Source: a virus. From it: DNA of 60,921 bases. Within the stretch, counting starts at the first letter, position 1, and each line of letters begins with the position of its first letter. Position numbers and translations under genes: made by a program. The stretch is taken from positions 130,439-191,359 of IMG/VR virus record IMGVR_UViG_3300029787_000001; one strand, 5' to 3'. Under the pieces are notes generated by a model. That model saw nothing but the letters and a program-made list of their open reading frames with translations, did not search any database and was not told where the DNA came from. Shown piece by piece: positions 7,877 to 14,274 of this stretch.

Positions 7877-9009
7877 ACAATGACGACGAGTTTGGCTTTT
7901 TGCCACCAGCAGAGGCGCCCCCAGCCTTCAACCAAGAAAAGGACCACTTCCACGAAGAAGTAGAAGCGGAAGACTTTGGCATGGTTGAGGACTTCGGATT
8001 ACAGATGGAATACTCTGACGAAGACATGCTACCGGAGAACACAGCCCCATCATCTATAAACGTGGGCTTTGTTGGCGTTGGCGGCGGTGGCAATAAGATG
8101 GCGAACGCCATGATTGAGTTGGGCTTCAACAAGACCCTACTCGTCAACAGCACAGGCAAAGACATTCCTAAGAACGTCGAAGAAGAGCACGTTGTGCTCA
8201 TCCCTGATAGCGACGGCATCGGAAAGAACATCACCTATGGCAAAGAAGTGTTGTCACAGAACGGCGCCGTCGTAGAAGATGCTCTCCGAATTAAGTTTGG
8301 CAAGGTTGACTGGCTGTTTGTTTTTGCAGGCGGTGGCGGTGGCACAGGCTCTTCTGTTGTTGCTCTCCAGCCTGTCTTTGAACGCTACCTACAATCTGTT
8401 CAGGCAAGCGGCAAGGTCGTTTACATTGTCTCTTGGCCAACAGCACAAGAAAATTTAAACCCAACGATAGCCCGCAATGCCCTATCACTTGCTAATGATG
8501 TCACGCCTTATCCACACATCATTCTAGATAACGAGAGAGCCACACGCCTGCTGCGCGGTCGCATAGGAATGCTAGGAATGTATCCAGTTGCAAACACACA
8601 GTTTGCCAAGTCATTCGCACAAATCCTAAAGCTATCTACCGAAGACTCCCCGATTCAGTCATTTGATTCTAAAGACTTGGAGACCTGCTTCAGCAAGGAT
8701 GGTCGCGCCTTTATCGGCTCTACAATGATCAAAGACCCCAACACTGGCAAGCTCGGCACAACTATCATGCATAACTGCATGAACCGCTCTGCTTGTCCTC
8801 CACCCAAGGGCAAGGCGGCAGCAGGATCACTTATCCTCGTAGCAAGTGAAGAGATGGTTGCTGACCCCCGCGTGTCTAAGCACCTTGAATCTGCGATTGC
8901 TTATGTCGGTGGTCGCTGCGAAACACTTTTCTCTGGGGTTTATGTCCGAAAGAATGTCCCCGGATTGATTGCGATACTATCTATGAATGGGATCGAAAAA
9001 GGAAAATAA
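7873..9009 (+). CDS. FtsZ/tubulin-superfamily GTPase
   Basis: After a 60-residue acidic, probably disordered N-terminus, the protein has the tubulin-superfamily nucleotide-binding elements: FVGVGGGGNKM at 66-76 (T1 loop), FAGGGGGTGSS at 151-161 (the GGGTGSG signature, T4 loop) and SFDSKDLE at 263-270, which aligns with the FtsZ T7 loop (NVDFADVR) and keeps the two catalytic Asp residues. It is followed by GRAFIGS as in FtsZ. All elements needed for GTP binding and polymer-coupled hydrolysis are present. Total length of 378 is close to FtsZ. Phage tubulins such as PhuZ position replicating DNA, but this one looks closer to FtsZ. It overlaps SbcDC by four bases, so it is co-expressed with replication genes and sits directly before the head block. 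Confidence 0.9.
   Translation: MNNDDEFGFLPPAEAPPAFNQEKDHFHEEVEAEDFGMVEDFGLQMEYSDEDMLPENTAPSSINVGFVGVGGGGNKMANAMIELGFNKTLLVNSTGKDIPKNVEEEHVVLIPDSDGIGKNITYGKEVLSQNGAVVEDALRIKFGKVDWLFVFAGGGGGTGSSVVALQPVFERYLQSVQASGKVVYIVSWPTAQENLNPTIARNALSLANDVTPYPHIILDNERATRLLRGRIGMLGMYPVANTQFAKSFAQILKLSTEDSPIQSFDSKDLETCFSKDGRAFIGSTMIKDPNTGKLGTTIMHNCMNRSACPPPKGKAAAGSLILVASEEMVADPRVSKHLESAIAYVGGRCETLFSGVYVRKNVPGLIAILSMNGIEKGK
8977..8984 (+). promoter_or_regulatory. Variant late-promoter motif CTATCTAT
   Basis: One mismatch from the consensus, located 34 bases before the ATG at 9011, a spacing like the intergenic copies. It overlaps the end of the FtsZ-like gene and would start the head block. It could be chance. 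Confidence 0.3.
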
Positions 9010-9010
9010 A

Positions 9011-9163
9011 ATGAATTTACTACAAACACTATGGGGCTGGTTAGCCAGCCTATTTGGAAAAAACCCAGCCGCTGCATTGCCGCCCACAGAATCAGAGGGT
9101 GAGTGCTGCGACGAAGAATGTGAGCCAGAAGAAGATTGTTGCGATCATGGAGAATGTGAATAA
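9011..9163 (+). CDS. 50-residue acidic cysteine-rich protein
   Basis: ATG 9011 to TAA 9161-9163, tucked between two genes with a one-base gap before and none after. The N-terminal 16 residues are hydrophobic and amphipathic (NLLQTLWGWLASLFGK). The rest is acidic with six cysteines arranged as two similar units, GECCDEECE and EDCCDHGEC. This could bind a metal or form a disulphide-rich knot next to a membrane. I know of no family for it. The exact fit between neighbours supports it being a gene. Confidence 0.6.
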   Translation: MNLLQTLWGWLASLFGKNPAAALPPTESEGECCDEECEPEEDCCDHGECE

Positions 9164-9616
9164 ATGAAGATAACCAAAGCCAAACTAAAGCAAATCATCA
9201 AAGAAGAGCTTGAAGTAGTCCTCACAAATGAAGAGGTTGAGGAGATGTTTGGCGAAGATGTTCGCGCCCAAGTAGAAGAATCGGAACAGTTCAGAGACCA
9301 GCAGAAGATGGACAGAGCCCAGTCAGTCGCAGGGCAGCAGATGTCTTTTGAGCAATGGGTGTCTGTCGTGTTCAAAATGGGCTACGAGATTGATGATAGT
9401 TCTCCCAATCCTTACGATGCTTGGATGAGTGGTCAACCACCCGAAGAATACGCCAGCATGCAAGAGAAAAAACTCACAAAGCCCGAGAAAAAAGAAAAAG
9501 AGAAAGTAGTTAAAGGCATGAAGAAATCAAAGAGTGATTTTGAAAAGCGCTATGGCGATGACGCCGAAAGCGTAATGTACGCAACGGCGACAAAGATCGC
9601 AAAGGAAAAAAAATGA
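9164..9616 (+). CDS. IIKEE-tag protein with C-terminal basic module
   Basis: Starts MKITKAKLKQIIKEE, the clearest example of the N-terminal tag shared by many small genes here, followed by an acidic helical middle. The C-terminal part (about residues 102-150) is Lys-rich with KSDFEKRYGDDAESVMYAT and ATKIAKEKK, a module I recognise as recurring at the end of small proteins in T4-like aquatic phages but without a known function. No membrane segment. It abuts the cysteine-rich gene and overlaps the next gene by four bases. I infer an internal head protein (see findings). Confidence 0.7.
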   Translation: MKITKAKLKQIIKEELEVVLTNEEVEEMFGEDVRAQVEESEQFRDQQKMDRAQSVAGQQMSFEQWVSVVFKMGYEIDDSSPNPYDAWMSGQPPEEYASMQEKKLTKPEKKEKEKVVKGMKKSKSDFEKRYGDDAESVMYATATKIAKEKK

Positions 9617-9996
9617 AAATCAAAAAATCAGAGCTATTAGCTCTAATCAAAGAAGAGATTATGGCTGAGATGTATGATGATCCAAGAATGGATGATGCGT
9701 ATCCAGAAGTCAGAGAAGCACAAAAGATTGTAGAGATGATCATGGGTATGAGCGGAGGCGACAAAGCAGCCGCTATGCAAATGCTCATGAATGCTATGGG
9801 CATGCTACAGGGCGAAATGGATGTTGCTGCTGAGCCCATGATGGAAGAAACAGAGCTACAAGAAGGTATGGACGCTGAATCTATGCAGATTGTTGCTGAT
9901 GCTGTCCAGAAGATGGCACCGTTAATCGGCGTCATGTCTCTACCAGTTCTCGTTGGTCTTATCTACGAGCAGCTAAAGAACATGGGCGCCAAATGA
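9613..9996 (+). CDS. IIKEE-tag protein, Met-rich acidic
   Basis: A 127-residue protein beginning MKIKKSELLALIKEEI, a variant of the shared tag. The remainder is unusually rich in methionine and acidic residues (MIMGMSGGDKAAAMQMLMN), then ends with a hydrophobic helix, PLIGVMSLPVLVGLIYEQL at about residues 103-121. It is flanked by four-base overlaps on both sides, so translation is coupled along the operon. Possible internal head protein or scaffold component; the C-terminal helix could instead indicate membrane contact. Confidence 0.65.
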   Translation: MKIKKSELLALIKEEIMAEMYDDPRMDDAYPEVREAQKIVEMIMGMSGGDKAAAMQMLMNAMGMLQGEMDVAAEPMMEETELQEGMDAESMQIVADAVQKMAPLIGVMSLPVLVGLIYEQLKNMGAK

Positions 9997-10196
9997 TGAG
10001 CAAAGAGCAGAAACAAGCACTACTTGATAGAGGCATCCAAAAGCTTACATCCCGCAAGCTACTCGTGTGGCTCACTGCCACAGGTCTTATGGCTTGGGGC
10101 GGACTAGAATCGGCAGACTGGGTTATTATCTCTGGTCTTTATCTCGGTGGTCAATCTGTGATTGACGCTATTGTAAAGCTTAAGGGACTTGAGTGA
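9993..10196 (+). CDS. Small membrane protein, candidate holin
   Basis: A 67-residue protein with two hydrophobic segments (about 23-37 and 43-60) separated by LESAD, a short basic N-terminus and a basic C-terminus. This size and hairpin topology is that of class II holins, which make the membrane lesion that times lysis. It is followed at once by two genes with spanin-like topology, which strengthens a lysis role, although the endolysin is far away at 59343. Two adjacent ATGs (9993, 9996) are possible starts; a dual start is common in holins but cannot be shown here. Confidence 0.55.
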   Translation: MMSKEQKQALLDRGIQKLTSRKLLVWLTATGLMAWGGLESADWVIISGLYLGGQSVIDAIVKLKGLE

Positions 10197-10573
10197 AGCA
10201 AAAGATTCTAGCATTCTGCTTAAGACACTGGAAGGAGATCGGGCTTGTCCTGCTCCTTCTTGTTGTGTTTGGTAAAAGCCGCTATGATGTGCGCAACATT
10301 ATCAAGGCACACGAAATTTCACAGCAATCACTAAAGACACAGATAGAAGAACTACAGGGCATCCACGCCGAAGAATTACAGCAGCGTGATGAAGCCCTTG
10401 AAGAATACAGAATAAGAAATGAAAAGCTTGAGATGCGCTATCAAGATGCCCTGATTGATTTGTCAAATGAGATTGACAAAAAGAAGGAGCGTGTTATAAG
10501 AAACTACAGGGAAGATAAAGAAGCCCTTATAGTTCAAATAGAAGACATCTACGGATTCACCTATGTTCCTTAA
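10193..10573 (+). CDS. N-terminal membrane anchor plus coiled coil, candidate inner-membrane spanin
   Basis: GTG start (10193) overlaps the previous stop by four bases. Residues 16-27 are a hydrophobic anchor (IGLVLLLLVVFG) preceded by basic residues, then almost the whole protein is heptad-rich and charged (from about residue 40 to 115). This is the topology of Rz-type i-spanins: anchored in the inner membrane with a periplasmic coiled coil. The next gene overlaps it by 11 bases, as spanin pairs often do. Sequence similarity alone does not prove the assignment. Confidence 0.5.
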   Translation: MKQKILAFCLRHWKEIGLVLLLLVVFGKSRYDVRNIIKAHEISQQSLKTQIEELQGIHAEELQQRDEALEEYRIRNEKLEMRYQDALIDLSNEIDKKKERVIRNYREDKEALIVQIEDIYGFTYVP

Positions 10574-10970
10574 TTTATTATTTATGATCTCGACTGCTGG
10601 CGCAAGCCCAGAGTTTTCTATTGTTGATGAAGGAGCCCCGTCTCCCATAGAGGGCGTTGTCTTCAACCCCGAGGCTTTGTCCGAGGTTCTTACAGCACCA
10701 CAGCGCGTGAAAGAAGAGTGCGAGATCGAATGGACAAGAACACTTGAAATAAAACAAAATGATTTTACTCTTGAGTTGGAGCAACAAGTAATAAGATACA
10801 ACTCCCTCAATAGAAAACACAACTTGATGATAATAGAAAAAGACACCGAGATTGTAGAACTACAGAAGATCGTGAAGAAGCAAGCACCAGCCTATAAATG
10901 GATGTGGTTTGTAGGCGGCGTAGCTCTCGGTGGCGCAACTTACTATGGAATCCAACAGGCGGTTAAATGA
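10563..10970 (+). CDS. Exported protein with C-terminal membrane segment, possible spanin partner
   Basis: 135 residues. The first 14 (MFLNLLFMISTAGA) look like a signal sequence with an Ala-x-Ala type cleavage site. A coiled coil covers about residues 58-108 and a transmembrane helix lies near the C-terminus (WMWFVGGVALGGATYYGI). That is the layout of a u-spanin, but there is no lipobox cysteine, so it is not a standard lipoprotein spanin. Position after a holin-like and an i-spanin-like gene suggests a lysis or envelope role. The ATG lies inside the previous gene, in another frame. Confidence 0.5.
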   Translation: MFLNLLFMISTAGASPEFSIVDEGAPSPIEGVVFNPEALSEVLTAPQRVKEECEIEWTRTLEIKQNDFTLELEQQVIRYNSLNRKHNLMIIEKDTEIVELQKIVKKQAPAYKWMWFVGGVALGGATYYGIQQAVK

Positions 10971-11347
10971 GTAATGACCCAGACTACATTGTTAAAGTAG
11001 AGCAGGCTATCGCCAAGAAGTATGGCGAAGAAGCAATCCAAAATCCCAAAGCAGATTGGGATGAAGAAAAAGAAAAAGTCTATCTTGAACAGATGCGAGA
11101 TCTCTACAAGAAACAAAAGAAAAATGATGAAGCCAACGACAAAGTAGAACTAAATGGAATAAAGGTTTCAAGAAAACTACTTAATAGAGAATCCAAAACA
11201 GGATGCCCTGTTTGTGGTGCCTTTTCGCAATCTACCCGCGATGATGTGTCCCTTGTGAAGTTTAATTGCTGTTACAAGTGTTACATCAAATGGGTAGAAG
11301 GAAGAGAAGAACGTTGGCAAAAAGGATGGCGACCAAATGAAAGCTGA
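10967..11347 (+). CDS. Zinc-ribbon protein of unknown function
   Basis: 126 residues: a charged helical N-terminal half (acidic and Lys-rich) followed by a zinc ribbon made of CPVC at about 80-83 and CCYKC at about 101-105. The C-terminus is Trp/Arg-rich (KWVEGREERWQKGW). It overlaps its neighbours by 4 and 11 bases. A nucleic-acid-binding or assembly-adaptor role fits the fold but nothing more can be said. No tag sequence at the N-terminus, so it may not be a head protein. Confidence 0.65.
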   Translation: MSNDPDYIVKVEQAIAKKYGEEAIQNPKADWDEEKEKVYLEQMRDLYKKQKKNDEANDKVELNGIKVSRKLLNRESKTGCPVCGAFSQSTRDDVSLVKFNCCYKCYIKWVEGREERWQKGWRPNES

Positions 11348-11861
11348 AGAACTACGGGCTTTAATCAGAGAAGTTCTTGCGGAGCAAGACGATAAGATAA
11401 AGTTAAAGACCGGCTCGAAAACACCCCAAGCCCTTAAGGCAGAAATTCTTGACACGATCAAGAACATTGATGTAGATGTAATAAAATCACAAGAGTTGAT
11501 GTTCATCAACCAAATGATAGGGAGAATGTTCCAGCTTGCCGCCCAAGGCGATTTAGTTAGAGGCAAGACTGCCATTCAAAGAGGGTTTGAACTTATGAGC
11601 AAAGGCGTTCCAAAAGAAGAGCCAGAGCAAACCAATGAAGGTCACCAAATGATAGGCGGCATAGAAGATGATGGTCACGAAGTGGAGATGGCTCTTTCTG
11701 ATTTACACAAACTGGAGAAATACGCCCCACAGGTCTCCCAACTTGCTTCACAATATTCTGACCTCCCTGGCTGGGTTCAATCAAAGATTACTCTCGCTGC
11801 TGACTATTTAGGGAAAGTCTACCACTATTTAGATGGCAAGCACAATAAAGGAATGGAATAA
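11337..11861 (+). CDS. Tag-like protein with LPxWVQxKIT helical module
   Basis: The N-terminus MKAEELRALIREVLAEQ is a diverged form of the shared tag with LRA/IRE/LAE sites for a gp21-type protease. The C-terminal 60 residues contain EVEMALSDLHKLEKYAPQ, then LPGWVQSKITLAADYLG, a helical module I have seen repeatedly in aquatic phage proteins of unknown function. 174 residues in all, acidic, no membrane segment. Overlaps the next gene by a single base (taATG). Probable internal or scaffold-associated head protein by inference. Confidence 0.65.
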   Translation: MKAEELRALIREVLAEQDDKIKLKTGSKTPQALKAEILDTIKNIDVDVIKSQELMFINQMIGRMFQLAAQGDLVRGKTAIQRGFELMSKGVPKEEPEQTNEGHQMIGGIEDDGHEVEMALSDLHKLEKYAPQVSQLASQYSDLPGWVQSKITLAADYLGKVYHYLDGKHNKGME

Positions 11862-12409
11862 TGGCTACAGTTTACGAAATCGTTCAGGGCTTATCACAAG
11901 CCGCAGCAAACGCCTACGACGGCGCAATGACTGAAGATGGCGAGCCCATCAAGGCAGGTCTAAAGAGAGAAGAGGGAGACCCGCTAATCGATAAGCGAGT
12001 AATGGATGGCTTCAATGTTAAGTTCCATGGCAACATAATGCGTCTTTCTTACATGTCAGAGGTAACTCTTAAAGAGGTTTACGCTAACGGTTTCGAGTCT
12101 GATGTTGAATCACAGATGGCTGAGATTGTCAAGTTTCTTAAGAAGGAAGCCCGCAAGATTACTGGCTCTACTGTCAAGCTTACTAAAGAGGGTGAGATTG
12201 ACATTCGTGTCGAGAACTCCTCAAGAGTCCGTTCTTGGGTTACAGCCGTTATGGAATACAAAGTCGGTGGTATGGAAGAGGCTGCTATCGTAGGCGAAGC
12301 AACCGAAGACAAGCTCGCCGCCGGGTGGCAAAAGTTTATGTCCCAGGGCGGTCTTGGAACACGCCCCCCTAACGATAAGAGACCAAAAAACTCGGGAGAA
12401 AAAAAATGA
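11861..12409 (+). CDS. Conserved protein upstream of terminase, unknown function
   Basis: 182 residues with a compact alpha/beta composition: an Ala-rich start (YEIVQGLSQAAANAYDG), a central beta-rich part, a basic helix (AEIVKFLKKEARKITGS) and a disordered Lys/Pro/Gly tail. No catalytic or metal-binding motif is apparent. Its place between tag proteins and just before large terminase suggests a head or packaging function. Two copies of CTATTTAG occur within the end of the preceding gene, one of them 36 bases before this start, but these also encode Tyr-Leu and may be coincidence. Confidence 0.6.
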   Translation: MATVYEIVQGLSQAAANAYDGAMTEDGEPIKAGLKREEGDPLIDKRVMDGFNVKFHGNIMRLSYMSEVTLKEVYANGFESDVESQMAEIVKFLKKEARKITGSTVKLTKEGEIDIRVENSSRVRSWVTAVMEYKVGGMEEAAIVGEATEDKLAAGWQKFMSQGGLGTRPPNDKRPKNSGEKK

Positions 12410-12675
12410 AGATAACAAAAGAAAGACTAAAAAAGATTATCAAAGAAGAGATGAATTCTCTTTCCTATGGTGATGAGTTAGGTTCAACAGAACCACAATA
12501 CGACACAGGAATGCGTAGCCCAGAGCAGAAATTAATTCATGCCCTTGCCGCTCGTGCTAGATTAGATCAAATGACCGACCAACAGATTGAAGAACTAGCA
12601 GCCGGTGATCAAGAAGTGATGCAACTAATTCAAGACATGATGGCAAACCAAATGCTTGACAATCCAAGAATGTAA
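12406..12675 (+). CDS. IIKEE-tag protein, 89 residues
   Basis: Begins MKITKERLKKIIKEEM, a near-perfect copy of the shared tag. The remaining 73 residues are acidic and helical with several Met and Gln residues (TDQQIEELAAGDQEVMQLI) and end NPRM. Overlaps the previous gene by four bases and lies 10 bases before large terminase. Small terminase is often found just before the large one, but I see no DNA-binding motif, so I do not call it that. Candidate internal head or scaffold-associated protein. Confidence 0.65.
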   Translation: MKITKERLKKIIKEEMNSLSYGDELGSTEPQYDTGMRSPEQKLIHALAARARLDQMTDQQIEELAAGDQEVMQLIQDMMANQMLDNPRM

Positions 12676-12685
12676 AGTAAGATGA

Positions 12686-14266
12686 ATGCCAAGATTAACG
12701 AAAAAGCAGATACTCAAAGAAGTCGTTAAGTGTGGTAAAGACCCCTCTTACTTCCTCAAAAACTATGCCCGCATCTCTCACCCGATGCATGGGCTTATGT
12801 TGTTTAAGACCTACGATTATCAGGATGTCTTACTAAACGAATTTAACGACTATCGCTTTAACATTATCAATAAAGGTCGCCAGCTAGGAATCTCAACGAT
12901 TACGGCTGGCTACATTGTTTGGATGATGTTGTTTCACAGAGACAAAGCCATCCTTGTTATGGCTACCAAGTTTGAAACAGCAGGCAACTTGGTTCGCAAA
13001 GTCAAAAACATAATGAAGAACCTTCCTGACTGGATCAGGATTGCTAGCATCACCACCGACAACCGCACATCTTTTGAGTTGTCCAATGGTTCTTCAATCA
13101 AGGCTGCTTCAACATCGGGCGACGCTGGTCGCTCTGAGGCTCTGTCCCTGCTTGTTCTTGATGAGGCAGCACACATTGAGGGTCTAGAAGATCTCTGGAC
13201 TGGTCTCTACCCAACGCTATCTACTGGTGGTCGCTGCATTGCAATCTCAACACCAAATGGTGTTGGCAACTGGTTCCACAAAACTTGCGTAGGTGCCGAG
13301 AGCAATGATAATAATTTCAAACTCACGACACTTATGTGGGACGTTCACCCGGAAAGAGATGAAGAATGGTTTAAGAAAGAAACCAAGAACATGTCCAAAA
13401 GACAAATCGCACAGGAGTTGGAGTGCAACTTCAATACTTCAGGCGAGACAGTTGTCGATCCATCAGCGATTGAATGGATGATGTCCATGGTAAAAGAACC
13501 AAAGCATAGAACTGGCTTTGATAGAAACTTTTGGATTTGGGAAGAGCACGATCCAACCTGCAATTATCTTATCGCTGCTGACGTTGCAAGAGGTGACGGT
13601 GCTGATAGCTCCACATTTCACATTTTAAAATTAGAAACGATGGAGATCATTGGAGAGTATCAGGGCAAACCTACACCCGATCTCTATGCCAACATGCTCA
13701 ATCAGGTTGGACGAGAGTTCGGCAATGCCATGATGGTAGTCGAGAATAATTCAATCGGTTACACCGTCATAGACAAGCTTATAGAGTATGCTTATCCTAA
13801 TCTTTATTATTCCATTAAGTCTACACATGAATATATCGACCAGCACTTAGGGGAACACCGCACCGGAACTATCGCGGGTTTCTCTACAACAAGCAAGACT
13901 AGACCCCTCATTGTTGCTAAGTTAGAAGAGTTTATAAGAAACAAACTAATTAAAACGTATTCTTCACGTTTGGCAAATGAATTTAGAACATTTATTTGGA
14001 ACAACGGGAAGCCACAAGCAATGCGAGGGTATAATGATGACTTGGTGATGGCTCTTGCGATTTGTTGCTGGGTCAGAGACACGGCAATCCAGTCGAATTC
14101 CAGAGACCTTAATTACCAAAAAGCTTTTGTTGACGCTATTATGACTTCCAAAACCACCTTGAACACCCAGATAAGGGGACAAATTGGCTACACAGGAGAA
14201 GATCAAACTAGTAAAATGAACGAAGCAAAAAATCTATATTCCCAATATATGTGGATAATAAAGTGA
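12686..14266 (+). CDS. terL: Terminase large subunit (T4 gp17 type)
   Basis: The packaging motor ATPase-nuclease. The ATPase domain has Walker A KGRQLGIST at 63-71 and Walker B LLVLDEAAH at 155-163, followed by the coupling motif ISTPNG. The C-terminal RNase H-like nuclease has its acidic residues in LIAADVARGDGADSS, VVENNSIG and GYNDDLVMALA. 526 residues, close to T4 gp17 (610) and typical of phage large terminases. It would dock on the portal to pump DNA and cut the concatemer at headful. Portal follows after eight bases. No separate small terminase is recognisable nearby. Confidence 0.95.
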   Translation: MPRLTKKQILKEVVKCGKDPSYFLKNYARISHPMHGLMLFKTYDYQDVLLNEFNDYRFNIINKGRQLGISTITAGYIVWMMLFHRDKAILVMATKFETAGNLVRKVKNIMKNLPDWIRIASITTDNRTSFELSNGSSIKAASTSGDAGRSEALSLLVLDEAAHIEGLEDLWTGLYPTLSTGGRCIAISTPNGVGNWFHKTCVGAESNDNNFKLTTLMWDVHPERDEEWFKKETKNMSKRQIAQELECNFNTSGETVVDPSAIEWMMSMVKEPKHRTGFDRNFWIWEEHDPTCNYLIAADVARGDGADSSTFHILKLETMEIIGEYQGKPTPDLYANMLNQVGREFGNAMMVVENNSIGYTVIDKLIEYAYPNLYYSIKSTHEYIDQHLGEHRTGTIAGFSTTSKTRPLIVAKLEEFIRNKLIKTYSSRLANEFRTFIWNNGKPQAMRGYNDDLVMALAICCWVRDTAIQSNSRDLNYQKAFVDAIMTSKTTLNTQIRGQIGYTGEDQTSKMNEAKNLYSQYMWIIK

Positions 14267-14274
14267 GAAACTAA

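Noticed and set aside
10563-10970. Canonical u-spanin lipoprotein
   Set aside because: Topology fits but there is no lipobox cysteine after the signal segment.
12406-12675. Small terminase subunit
   Set aside because: Position before large terminase fits, but the protein has the shared tag and no DNA-binding or oligomerisation motif, so the tag family is the better description.
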